NCBI RefSeq assembly: GCF_001423405.1 | Contig: NZ_LMNS01000005.1 | Coordinates: forward strand, 85,354 to 149,353 | Length of the DNA: 64,000 bases | Source of the DNA: Methylobacterium sp. Leaf123 | GTDB lineage: Bacteria > Pseudomonadota > Alphaproteobacteria > Rhizobiales > Beijerinckiaceae | Reading direction: 5' to 3' | Shown: piece after piece, positions 17,508 through 25,735 of the stretch | Layout of the letters: every line of letters begins with the position of its first letter | Position numbering within the stretch: position 1 is the first letter of the stretch | Program-made: the position numbers and the translations under genes | The notes under the pieces: generated by a model | Told to the model about the DNA's origin: nothing | Seen by the model: the letters and a program-made list of their open reading frames with translations, nothing else | Database searches by the model: none

Positions 17508-18587
17508 TCAGCTTAAGGAGGGCGAAAGCGTCGGGGGTACGTAGGCGCGGGCCTCGGGCAGTTGCAGGAGAAGCGGGTCGGCCTCCGTCGCCGTTCCGCT
17601 GACCGCGATCTCGGCCTGTGCGGCATAGGCGGCGATGAGACGGGGACCGAGCTTCGGCACGCCCTCCCGCCCCGCGGCGGCGGCTTCGCCGGACCCGGAG
17701 ACCACCGAGAGACGCACCGGCGCACCGGCCTCGGCATTGATGCGGATCGTGATGCCGCAGGTCACCGTCTCCGTGGTGGCATCGAGGCATTCCGCGACGA
17801 CCTCGGCCACGATCATGCCGAGCGCGTTGGCGGTGCGCGGCTCGACGAGGCTCGTTCCGTCCCCCTCGACGCTCACGCCGATCCGCCCGGCCCGGCGCAA
17901 CTGCCCGAGTCCGGAGGCGAGCCGGTGAAGATAGTCGCGCAGATCGATCGAGGCGATGTGCGGCGCCTCGTGCAGATGCTGCTGCACCAGGGCGATCGCC
18001 CGCACCCGCTGGCCCAGGGCATCGAAACTGCCGCGGCAGGCTTCCGGCGCGGCGCGGCCATAGAGGCCGATCAGACTCACCATCACCTGGAGGTTGTTGC
18101 GCACCCGGTGATAGATTTCCGCCAGCAGCGTCTCCTTCTCGACCAGGGCGCGCTCGGCATGCTCCTCGGCGTTCTTCCGATCGGTGATGTCGAAGCACGA
18201 GCCGAGATAGCCGTGGAAGACGCCGTTCTCCTCGAGCGGGCGACCGGTATCGAGGAGCCAGCGATAGGCTCCGTCGTGGCGGCGCAGACGAAACTCCACG
18301 GTGAAGGGAAGGCGCGACTCGAAGGCCTTCTCGACGATCTCGGCGTGGCGCCGGAAATCGTCCGGGTGCACCCCTCCGCGCCAGCCGTCGGCGATCTCCT
18401 CGGCGAGGGGGCGGCCGGTGAACTGGAGCCAGCACTCGTTGTGATAGGTCGAGCGCCCGCTCTCATCCGTACGCCACATCATCAGCGGAACGTGGTCGGC
18501 GAACCGGCGAAAGCCGTCGCCGAGGTCGAACGGGGTCTCCGCCCCGCTATTCCCCGAAAGGCCGCCCTGTGGCGTGTCAGCACCCAT
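17508..18587 (-). CDS. PAS domain protein with degenerate HisKA_2-type kinase region
   Basis: Cytoplasmic 359-residue protein. A PAS domain spans about 25-140 (FADHVPLMMWRTDESG to GSCFDITDRK). A HisKA_2 dimerisation/phosphoacceptor region follows with His160 in EIYHRVRNNLQVMVSLIGLY. The ATP-binding domain is hard to recognise: the expected N-box Asn residues are replaced (IVAEVVAECLDA, about 259-270), and the G1 Asp is missing (SGSGEAA). The phosphoacceptor His remains, so it may receive or relay phosphate rather than autophosphorylate. It neighbours the multi-PAS hybrid kinase on the same strand, 152 bp downstream of it. Confidence 0.8.
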   Translation of the reverse strand: MGADTPQGGLSGNSGAETPFDLGDGFRRFADHVPLMMWRTDESGRSTYHNECWLQFTGRPLAEEIADGWRGGVHPDDFRRHAEIVEKAFESRLPFTVEFRLRRHDGAYRWLLDTGRPLEENGVFHGYLGSCFDITDRKNAEEHAERALVEKETLLAEIYHRVRNNLQVMVSLIGLYGRAAPEACRGSFDALGQRVRAIALVQQHLHEAPHIASIDLRDYLHRLASGLGQLRRAGRIGVSVEGDGTSLVEPRTANALGMIVAEVVAECLDATTETVTCGITIRINAEAGAPVRLSVVSGSGEAAAAGREGVPKLGPRLIAAYAAQAEIAVSGTATEADPLLLQLPEARAYVPPTLSPSLS

Positions 18588-18739
18588 ACCGCTCGTCTGT
18601 TCGCTTACCGCAGCCTGGAAACGACGTACTCTTCGCGCCGGTCAACGTGCGCGGTGTTGGGCCGTTCCGGGCCTTCCACAAGTCGATGTGTCCTGTCGGA
18701 CGGAAAAGCCCCCGTTACAAGCCACGGTCAGGCCAAGTT

Positions 18740-21700
18740 TCACGAAAGCTCCATCATCTCACGGATGCGTGCGGCGAGCCGCTCAACCGGAAACGGCTTG
18801 GTGATCATCTGCATGTCCGGATCGAGCCGGCCGCCGCCGAAGGTCGCGTTCTCGGCATATCCCGTCATGAACAGCACCCTTAGCCCGGGCCGCAGGGCGC
18901 GGGCGTGGTCGGCGAGTTGGCGTCCGTTGAGGCCGGGCAGGCCGACATCGGTGACCAGAAGGTCGATCCGGGCGGACGATCGCACGATCTCCAGGCCGGA
19001 GGGCCCATCCGGCGCCTCGATCGCGCGGAAGCCGAGTTCGCGCAGCACCTCGACCACGAGGTCGCGCACCACCGGCTCGTCCTCGACCACGAGCACCGTC
19101 TCGTTCCGCTCCGTGCGCGCCGGCTCGGGCGGCGAGGCCGCCGGGCGCTCGGACGGCAGCGCGCCGCGGTAGCGGGGCAGGTAGATCGTCACCGTCGTCC
19201 CCCGGCCGGGCTCGGACACGATCCGGGCATGCCCCTCCGACTGGCGGGCGAACCCGTAGATCATCGACAGGCCGAGGCCGGTCCCCATGCCGAGGGGCTT
19301 GGTCGTGAAGAACGGCTCGAAGGCCCGGGCGGCAACCTCCGGCGGCATGCCGTGGCCCGTATCGGTGACGCGGATGCAGACATAAGCACCTTCGCGGGCG
19401 CCCGAATGCAGGGTCAGATCGGCGGGCCCCAGACGGGTGTTACCGGTTTCGACGACGAGCCGGCCGCCCTCCGGCATGGCGTCGCGCGCATTGATGGCGA
19501 GGTTGAGCACCGCGTTCTCGAGCTGGTGCGGATCGCAGAGCGTGGGCCAGAGGCCCTCCGTCGCGACGATGTCGAGATGGACCTGCTCGGGGAGCGCGCG
19601 CCGCAGCATCTCCTCCATGCCGGCCAGCAGCCCATTCACGTCGACGGGCTTCTGTTCGAGCGGCTGGCGCCGGGCGAAGGCGAGCAGGCGATGAGTCAGC
19701 GACGCGGCACGGTGGGCCGAGGCGAGGGCCGCCCCGGCATAGCGTTCCAGGGTGTCGATGCGGCCCTGGGAGATGCGGGTCTGCATCAGGTCGAGCGAAC
19801 CGATGATGCCCGTGAGGAGGTTGTTGAAGTCGTGGGCGATGCCCCCGGTCAATTGGCCGACCGCCTCCATCTTCTGCGCCTGCCGCAACTGCTCCTCGGC
19901 GAGGCGCTGGTCGGTGATGTCGCGGCCGACGACATGGAAGCAGCCGCCCTCGGGCACCGCCGTCCACATCACGGTGCGGCGGCGCCCGTCCTTGCTGAGG
20001 ATCCGATCGACGAAATCGGTGACCTGCTCGCTCCCGGCGAGCCGTGCCAGCACGGCTCCGGTGCCGGAACGGTCCTCGGGGTCGATGAAATCGAGGAGCG
20101 GACGTTCGAGCAACTCCCGCTCGCTCCAGCCGAGCAGGCGTCCCCAGGCCGGATTGACGCTGCGGAGGTGACCGTCGGGGCCGGCCGTCCCCATCAGGTC
20201 GTTCGTGGTCTGCCAGAGACGATCGCGCTCGCGTGTGCGCTCGCCGACCTCGCGCTCCAGCATCGCCTCGATGCGCTTGGCGTCCGAGATGTCGGTGACG
20301 AACAGGTAGGCCCCTTCGGTCGAGCCGTCCGGCATCGGCCGCGGCAGGTAGCGGATGTCGGCGATGCGCGGGCTGCCGTCCCGGCGCGGCCAGGCCCGCT
20401 CGGCCCGGACCTCGCGACCGGCACGGGCGCTGTCGAAGCGTGGCCGCGCCTCGGCGAAAGCTCCGGGCCCGATCAGCGCAGCGAGCGTCTGCCCGACCGA
20501 CTCCGCCGGGGCGACGTCGAACCAGTCGGCGCTGGCCGCATTGGCGAAGCGGCACACCCCGTCCGCATCGAACAGGGCGATGAGGACCGGCAGCGAATCG
20601 GCGACCAGGCGCAGTTCGCGGGCATTCGCGTGCTCGGCCTGCTCGGCGCGGGCGCGGTCGGCGGCATGCCCGACGCGCTGGGCGACATCCTCGACCAGCC
20701 CGATCTCCTCGGCGCGCCAGGCCCGCGGCTGCGACTCGTGCAGGTAGAGGATCGCCCGCAGCCGCCCCTCGCGGATCAGCGGCACGACGACGAGAGACCG
20801 GCAACCGATGGAATCCCACGTCGCCGCGTAATCGCGCCCGGCTCGGAGGTCGGCGTAGCAATCCTCCACCACGAGGGTGAGCCCGGCCCGCAGCTCCGCG
20901 ATCACCGCCGGACCGAACCCGTCGAGGATGCGCGACGTGCCCGCGAGGCTCGGCACCGACGGGTCGCGGGTCCAGTCGCGCTCGACCCGCACGATCTCGC
21001 CGGCCTCGTCGATCTCGCCGTAGCCGGCCCGCGCCACGCCGACATGGGCGCCGAGCGTCGCGGCCGCGGCGAGCGTCACCGTCTGCGGATCATCCGCCTC
21101 CCGCAGCCGGTCGTTCAGGCCGAGGAGGAAGACTTGGCGTTGTTCCGCGAGCTTGCGGTCGTGGATATCGGTGCAGGTGCCGAACCAGCGCACGATCCGC
21201 TCATCCGCATCGCGCACCGGCTGCGCCCGGCCGAGTACCCAGCGGTAGAGGCCGGATCGGTGCCGCAGGCGATACTCGATCTGATAGTTTTCGCCCGTGG
21301 CGAGGGCATGCTGCCAATCCACCCAGGCCCGTTCCCGGTCATCGGGATGGATCATCCCGCTCCAGGCCTCGCCGTCGGTCTTGCCGACGGGGACGCCGGT
21401 GAACGCGTACCAGCGCTCGTTGTAGAAGTCGTGGTAGCCGTCGGCTCGCGTCGACCAGATCATCTGATCGACCGAGTTGATGATGCCGCGGAAGCGGTCC
21501 TGGCTGTCGCGAAGCGCCTGCTCGATGCGCTTGCGCTCGGTGATATCGAAGCTGACGCCGGGAAAGTGGCGCGGCGTCCCGTCCTCGCCGAGCGTACAGC
21601 GCCCCTGCGCGGCGACCCAGCGGATGCTGCCGTCCCCCTGAACGAGGCGGTACTCCGCATCGAACCGCCCGCCCGTGCCGAGCACCGCCTCGATGCTCGA

Positions 21701-22417
21701 TCGCAGGCTTGGCAGGTCGTCGGGATGCACCCCGGAAAAGAATGCGCCGATGGGCGCCCCGTCCGCCGCCATCTCCGGATCGACGCCGTAGAGCGCGGCA
21801 AAGCGCGGATCGGCGGTGACGCGATCGGCCGTCACGTCCCAATCCCAGATTCCGATGCTGCCACCGGCCGAGAGCGCCATCTCCAGGCGCTCGTCGCTGC
21901 GGCGACGCGCCCGCTCGGCCAGCACCTCGGCCGTCGTTTCCGCCGTGACGCAGATCATGCCGTTGATCCGGCCCGCATCGTCTCGCACCGGCGAATAGGT
22001 GAAGCTCCACCAGCTCTCCTCGGGCACGCCGTAGCGATCCATGAGGAGCGGCAGGTTGCGCTGGGCGACGCTTTCGCCGCGCAGCGCGGCATCGACCAAG
22101 GGGCCGATATCCTCCCACAGGTCGGCCCAGATCTCGCGAAACCGCGCACCGAGCGCCCGGGGCAAGCGATCGCCGAAGACCGGCCGGTAGGCATCGTTGA
22201 AGAAGGAAATCCCTTCGGGGCCCCAGGCGAGGAACATCGCGGCGGGGCAGGCCAGCATCGTCGCCAGCGTCGTGCGGAGAGAAACCGGCCAATCCTCCAG
22301 CGGACCGAGCGGCGTGTCCGCCCAAGGGTACGCCAGGATCTCACGGCCCGTCTGCCCGCCCTCCTCGAGGAAGCGCAGGGACGCCGGCACGCCCTCGCCG
22401 GTGGGCATGCGGGTCAT
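18740..22417 (-). CDS. Multi-PAS/GAF hybrid histidine kinase with receiver domain
   Basis: Cytoplasmic sensor kinase of 1225 residues with no clear membrane helix. In order: a PAS-like domain (about 20-175), a PAS domain (about 180-310), a third PAS (about 315-440), a GAF domain (about 445-610), two more PAS units (about 615-730 and 745-850), the phosphoacceptor region [16 protein letters not shown] (His near 858), an HATPase domain with [12 protein letters not shown], and a C-terminal receiver with the acceptor Asp in [13 protein letters not shown] near 1155. The start at ATG 22417 is chosen (ATG 22408 also possible). The ligand is not evident. Confidence 0.88.
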   Translation of the reverse strand: MTRMPTGEGVPASLRFLEEGGQTGREILAYPWADTPLGPLEDWPVSLRTTLATMLACPAAMFLAWGPEGISFFNDAYRPVFGDRLPRALGARFREIWADLWEDIGPLVDAALRGESVAQRNLPLLMDRYGVPEESWWSFTYSPVRDDAGRINGMICVTAETTAEVLAERARRRSDERLEMALSAGGSIGIWDWDVTADRVTADPRFAALYGVDPEMAADGAPIGAFFSGVHPDDLPSLRSSIEAVLGTGGRFDAEYRLVQGDGSIRWVAAQGRCTLGEDGTPRHFPGVSFDITERKRIEQALRDSQDRFRGIINSVDQMIWSTRADGYHDFYNERWYAFTGVPVGKTDGEAWSGMIHPDDRERAWVDWQHALATGENYQIEYRLRHRSGLYRWVLGRAQPVRDADERIVRWFGTCTDIHDRKLAEQRQVFLLGLNDRLREADDPQTVTLAAAATLGAHVGVARAGYGEIDEAGEIVRVERDWTRDPSVPSLAGTSRILDGFGPAVIAELRAGLTLVVEDCYADLRAGRDYAATWDSIGCRSLVVVPLIREGRLRAILYLHESQPRAWRAEEIGLVEDVAQRVGHAADRARAEQAEHANARELRLVADSLPVLIALFDADGVCRFANAASADWFDVAPAESVGQTLAALIGPGAFAEARPRFDSARAGREVRAERAWPRRDGSPRIADIRYLPRPMPDGSTEGAYLFVTDISDAKRIEAMLEREVGERTRERDRLWQTTNDLMGTAGPDGHLRSVNPAWGRLLGWSERELLERPLLDFIDPEDRSGTGAVLARLAGSEQVTDFVDRILSKDGRRRTVMWTAVPEGGCFHVVGRDITDQRLAEEQLRQAQKMEAVGQLTGGIAHDFNNLLTGIIGSLDLMQTRISQGRIDTLERYAGAALASAHRAASLTHRLLAFARRQPLEQKPVDVNGLLAGMEEMLRRALPEQVHLDIVATEGLWPTLCDPHQLENAVLNLAINARDAMPEGGRLVVETGNTRLGPADLTLHSGAREGAYVCIRVTDTGHGMPPEVAARAFEPFFTTKPLGMGTGLGLSMIYGFARQSEGHARIVSEPGRGTTVTIYLPRYRGALPSERPAASPPEPARTERNETVLVVEDEPVVRDLVVEVLRELGFRAIEAPDGPSGLEIVRSSARIDLLVTDVGLPGLNGRQLADHARALRPGLRVLFMTGYAENATFGGGRLDPDMQMITKPFPVERLAARIREMMELS

Positions 22418-23095
22418 CGAACGACCCTCGGCCGGCCGTGGACGCAATCTGAACCGGGGACGGGCACGGCGGCTGCGGACCGATGGGACAGAGAGGGCGC
22501 CTTCACCGACAGGTCCCTTGTGAAGGGCCACTTCATCGAAGGCTCCTGAAGGCTGTGCATCGAATCGTTGCGGCGGATCAATGCGGATCTCGCCGAAACA
22601 CGCTCTGTGAACCCTCGTTCGGACACGGGCAGGGGGGCAGACGGTTCCGGCATGTTGGATGTCACGTACAACAAATGTGGTATTCGCTGCATTGCCGAAG
22701 ATTGAAGCTGCCTCATCCCGCACGAAACCTAGTCTTTTTTTGCATTGCAATAAGTTGGATCGATCCTAATCAGCGAATCAGCTCATGAAATGTCGTCGAG
22801 GTGCTTGCCTCATGCGGCGAGACGTGCATTCTACCCCTCGTCCGTATCAGACCCGGCGAGAGAGCCCAGTTCGGCCCGCGTTGCCGTTCATGGCGTCGAG
22901 GAGCGACCGCCCCCGGAAGCTTCGAGGCACAATCCCGCAGGGGTTGGACGATCTGGAGGGTGGCGCTCCGGCACCGCTCCGAAGGACCTTCCAAGCCGGC
23001 CCAGGCGCCGGGAGGTCCCCAGGAACCCATGACAGAGGGGGGCGCGAAGTGCTGGCAGCGGGCATTTCGAATGCCCGGACGTCGTGGGGAGCCTG
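22418..23095. other. Long intergenic region between kinase and PAS protein
   Basis: This 678-bp divergent spacer has no convincing gene. From about 22650 to 22800 it is AT-rich, with a run of seven Ts (22735-22741) and a TTGCA-T-TGCAA dyad at 22740-22750. Frames crossing it lack ribosome binding sites and have ordinary shadow composition. It probably holds both promoters and regulatory sites. Confidence 0.5.
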
Positions 23096-23605
23096 ATGAA
23101 CACGGACGATTTCGCCTACGATTTCGACGCGCCCGATTCGGACTGGAACTACGAGCCGTCGCGGGCCGATCTGTTCCGGCAGATCGATGCACCACTCTAT
23201 ACCACCGATGCCAATGGCTGGCTGACCTACTACAACGAGGCCGCCGCAGGGCTTTGGGGGTTCCGCCCCGTGATCGGCAAGGCGCGCTGGTGCGGGGCGT
23301 GGCGGCTGTTCGAGGCGGACGGTGCGCCGCTGCCGCACGACCTGTCGCCAATGGCGCTCACCCTCAGAGGCGCGCGCGCCGTGCGCGGTCTCCAGATCGG
23401 CCTCGAACGGCCGGATGGGAGCCGGATGGCGTTCATGCCTTACCCAACCGCCTTGCGCGACGAGACGGGCGCCGTGGTGGGGGGATGCAATATCCTCCTC
23501 GCCGTGGAGCGTTCGAGCTTGCGCGTCCCGCTCCGCGGGGGGCTCCAGGGCCGGCCGACGCTGCGCGCCGCCCAACTCGCGAGCATGCACAGATGTTCGG
23601 CGTGA
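23096..23605 (+). CDS. Stand-alone PAS domain protein
   Basis: The 169-residue product is mostly one PAS fold (about 25-140): LFRQIDAPLYTTDANGWLTYYNEAAAGLWGFRP, then GLQIGLERPDGSRM and GAVVGGCNILLAVERSS. No output domain follows, so it may work by binding a partner such as the large hybrid kinase encoded divergently. The start at ATG 23096 follows GGGGAG. The last 30 residues are Arg-rich and without recognisable fold. Its signal is unknown. Confidence 0.75.
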   Translation: MNTDDFAYDFDAPDSDWNYEPSRADLFRQIDAPLYTTDANGWLTYYNEAAAGLWGFRPVIGKARWCGAWRLFEADGAPLPHDLSPMALTLRGARAVRGLQIGLERPDGSRMAFMPYPTALRDETGAVVGGCNILLAVERSSLRVPLRGGLQGRPTLRAAQLASMHRCSA

Positions 23606-23704
23606 GGTTGCCGCGCCGGCCCCAGCGATCCACCTCGTTCGAGCGGAGCGGTCCGCTCGATGTCTCGCCGGATCGCCTTGCCGCCTGAGAAACAGGAGGA
23701 AGCC

Positions 23705-23869
23705 ATGTCGGTCGATACCAACTGGAGCCTCGACGCCGTCCAGAGCCTGCGCAGCATGGCCCGCGAAGGCGTACCCGTCTCCGTCATCAGCCTGCGGCTG
23801 AAGCGGCCGGTCGATGCGGTCTGCGCCAAGCTCGCCGAACTCGGCATCACGCCCAAGCTCGAAGCGTGA
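23705..23869 (+). CDS. Small helix-turn-helix-like protein, 54 residues
   Basis: The frame starts at ATG 23705 behind a strong AGGAGGAA ribosome binding site. The sequence NWSLDAVQSLRSMAREGVPVSVISLRLKRPVDAVCAKLAELGI reads as three helices in the pattern of a minimal helix-turn-helix or Myb/GcrA-like DNA-binding unit, with the SVISLRLKRP part as the turn and recognition helix. This is a structural guess from pattern only. It lies 99 bp after the PAS gene on the same strand and may be co-expressed. Confidence 0.7.
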   Translation: MSVDTNWSLDAVQSLRSMAREGVPVSVISLRLKRPVDAVCAKLAELGITPKLEA

Positions 23870-23915
23870 CCGGACGGGCGCCGGGGCATCGTGCCCGGGC
23901 GCCCCCATGTCGGAG

Positions 23916-24356
23916 TTACCAGGTTCCGGTGTTCTCCATGGAGGCCCACGGCTCCTGCGGCGGCTTCGCTCCGCCCTTTTGCAGGATCTCGATGGAAATG
24001 CCGTCGGGCGAGCGCACGAAGGCCATGTACCCGTCGCGCGGCGGCCGGTTGATGGTCACGCCCGCCTCCTTCAGCCGCTGGCAGAAGGCGTAGATGTCAT
24101 CGACCTGATAGGCGAGGTGCCCGAAATTGCGCCCGCCGGAATAGGTCTCCGGATCCCAATTGTAGGTCAGCTCGATCAGCGGCGACTTCGTCGCCGCGGC
24201 CCGCTCGACATCCCCCGGAGCGGCGAGGAAGACGAGGGTGAAGCGGCCCTTCTCGTTCTCGACCCGCCGGACCTCCTTGAGCCCGAAGGCATCGATGTAG
24301 AAGGCGAGCGCGCGGTCGAGGTCCGCCACGCGAACCATCGTGTGCAAGTATTCCAT
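23916..24356 (-). CDS. gloA: Lactoylglutathione lyase (glyoxalase I)
   Basis: Converts the methylglyoxal-glutathione hemithioacetal to S-lactoylglutathione. The 146-residue product has the paired beta-alpha-beta modules of the family: MEYLHTMVRVADLDRALAFYIDAFGLKEVRR at the start, LIELTYNWDPETYSGGRNFGHLAYQVDDI in the middle, and FVRSPDGISIEILQKG at the end. His5, the Glu in LIELTYN, the His in FGHLAY and the Glu in IEILQ are the likely metal ligands. ATG 24356 is chosen because the family starts this way. Monocistronic. Confidence 0.92.
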   Translation of the reverse strand: MEYLHTMVRVADLDRALAFYIDAFGLKEVRRVENEKGRFTLVFLAAPGDVERAAATKSPLIELTYNWDPETYSGGRNFGHLAYQVDDIYAFCQRLKEAGVTINRPPRDGYMAFVRSPDGISIEILQKGGAKPPQEPWASMENTGTW

Positions 24357-24747
24357 GGCCACACCGGATGATGACAGGGATGGCCGGCTATCTGGCCCGG
24401 CGCGCATACCCGTCAACAGGGCGGCCGATCAGGAACCCGCGCGCCCTGTCGGAACGTGGCGGCGAAACGGCAATTGCCGCCCGAAATAACATACATTTGA
24501 TAAATCGCCCCTGGTGTGGCAATTGATCGAGCCGGTCGCGCTCGCTATCGAACATCGTAAGATTTACGTCAGATCAAAGTAAAATGATATTGAAAAACGA
24601 AAGACAGTCTTTCGAAACTGATTTGGCGCCCGGACATATTGGCGTTCCCGAGATCTTCTCTTGCCGGAAATTGTATCCGGCACATTTCGCTTCGCCCCTG
24701 CCTGCGCTGATGATGGAATCCGGCACGCCGCGACCGGGGGACGGCGC
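24357..24747. other. AT-rich divergent intergenic region
   Basis: This 391-bp spacer between gloA and the winged-helix gene has its lowest GC at about 24480-24660, including clusters such as AATAACATACATTTGATAAA. It probably carries the promoter of the winged-helix gene. No gene or clear hairpin terminator is seen. Confidence 0.5.
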
Positions 24748-25656
24748 ATGAGGACCGGCTCGGTCATCCCGGGGATCGGCGACGTCGAACACGCGACGCC
24801 CGAGCAGATCCTGGCCCATCCCGACTTCGCCGAGGCGCGCCGCGTCTTCGTCTCGGAACATGCCAAGGTCTACGAAGCCGGCGTGTTTCCCGCCAAGTTC
24901 GGCGCCGATGCCGGGCGGGTGACGACCCTGGCCATCATCGTCTGCCAGCATGCCAATTACGATCCGGCGGACCGGGCGACCTGGCCGACGCTGAGCCAGC
25001 TCAAGGAGACGGTCGCCCGTTTCGGCTTCGCCAGCCCGAGGCTGATCGACAGCTTCGTCGCGCGCCTCGTGCAGACCAACTATCTCGAACTCCGGCAGCA
25101 GCCTGGGGACAGCCGCGTGCGTCTCCTGTTTCCGACCGAGCGACTCCTGGCCTGGGATCGCGAGTGGAAGGCTGCCCATTACGCACCGCTCGACGTTCTC
25201 TATCCCGATCCGGGTTTCGAGCCGGCGCGGCAGCGCGACTTGGCGTTCCAGGCGGCCCACGCCCGGTCCGCTGTCGCCGCCTTCGACGCGATCATCGCCA
25301 TGATGTGGAGCAACCTCGAGATCATCGTCTTTCTCAGCAGCACCAGCGCACTGATCATCCTGCTGGCGCTCTCGGAGATGGGCGGCAGCGACCCGGCGAG
25401 CCGCATCCGCGGATCGGATCTCATCCATCTCGCGCCGCGCTTCGCGGTCTCCGGCAGCCATGTGCGCAACATCCTGACCGTTGCGCAGGAGCGGAATTTC
25501 CTCGTCCGCTCGGGGCCCCGCAACACCTACATCCACCTCACCCCGCACTGGGTTGCCGCCTTCGATCGTTTCATCGCGGGCAGCCTGGCGCAAAGCGACC
25601 TGACCTACCGGCTCGCCCTTCGGCATCAGGCGAAACAGGCAGCCGCGGCGGCCTGA
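24748..25656 (+). CDS. Hypothetical protein with two winged-helix-like segments
   Basis: The 302-residue soluble protein has an N-terminal region (about 55-120) with WPTLSQLKETVARFGFASPRLIDSFVARLVQTNYLELRQQPGDSRVRLLFPTERL. This is a good winged-helix/MarR pattern: recognition helix, then a wing DSRVRLLFPT. A second similar block (about 235-280) has HLAPRFAVSGSHVRNILTVAQERNFLVRSGPRNTYIHLTPHW. The two halves look like an internal duplication of one DNA-binding unit. The function is unknown. The start at ATG 24748 follows GGGGGA. Confidence 0.7.
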   Translation: MRTGSVIPGIGDVEHATPEQILAHPDFAEARRVFVSEHAKVYEAGVFPAKFGADAGRVTTLAIIVCQHANYDPADRATWPTLSQLKETVARFGFASPRLIDSFVARLVQTNYLELRQQPGDSRVRLLFPTERLLAWDREWKAAHYAPLDVLYPDPGFEPARQRDLAFQAAHARSAVAAFDAIIAMMWSNLEIIVFLSSTSALIILLALSEMGGSDPASRIRGSDLIHLAPRFAVSGSHVRNILTVAQERNFLVRSGPRNTYIHLTPHWVAAFDRFIAGSLAQSDLTYRLALRHQAKQAAAAA

Positions 25657-25735
25657 TCGATCCGCAACGGATTCCGCTCGGCGGGGATCGCCTCTAGAAG
25701 ACGGGACGCTTTTCCCGACGGCGAGCCCCAGACCG

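Noticed and set aside
18905-22549. 1214-codon open frame antisense to the multi-PAS kinase
   Set aside because: It is a shadow of a high-GC gene: the kinase frame has clear domain motifs, while the opposite frame is Arg/Gly/Asp-rich with no motif.
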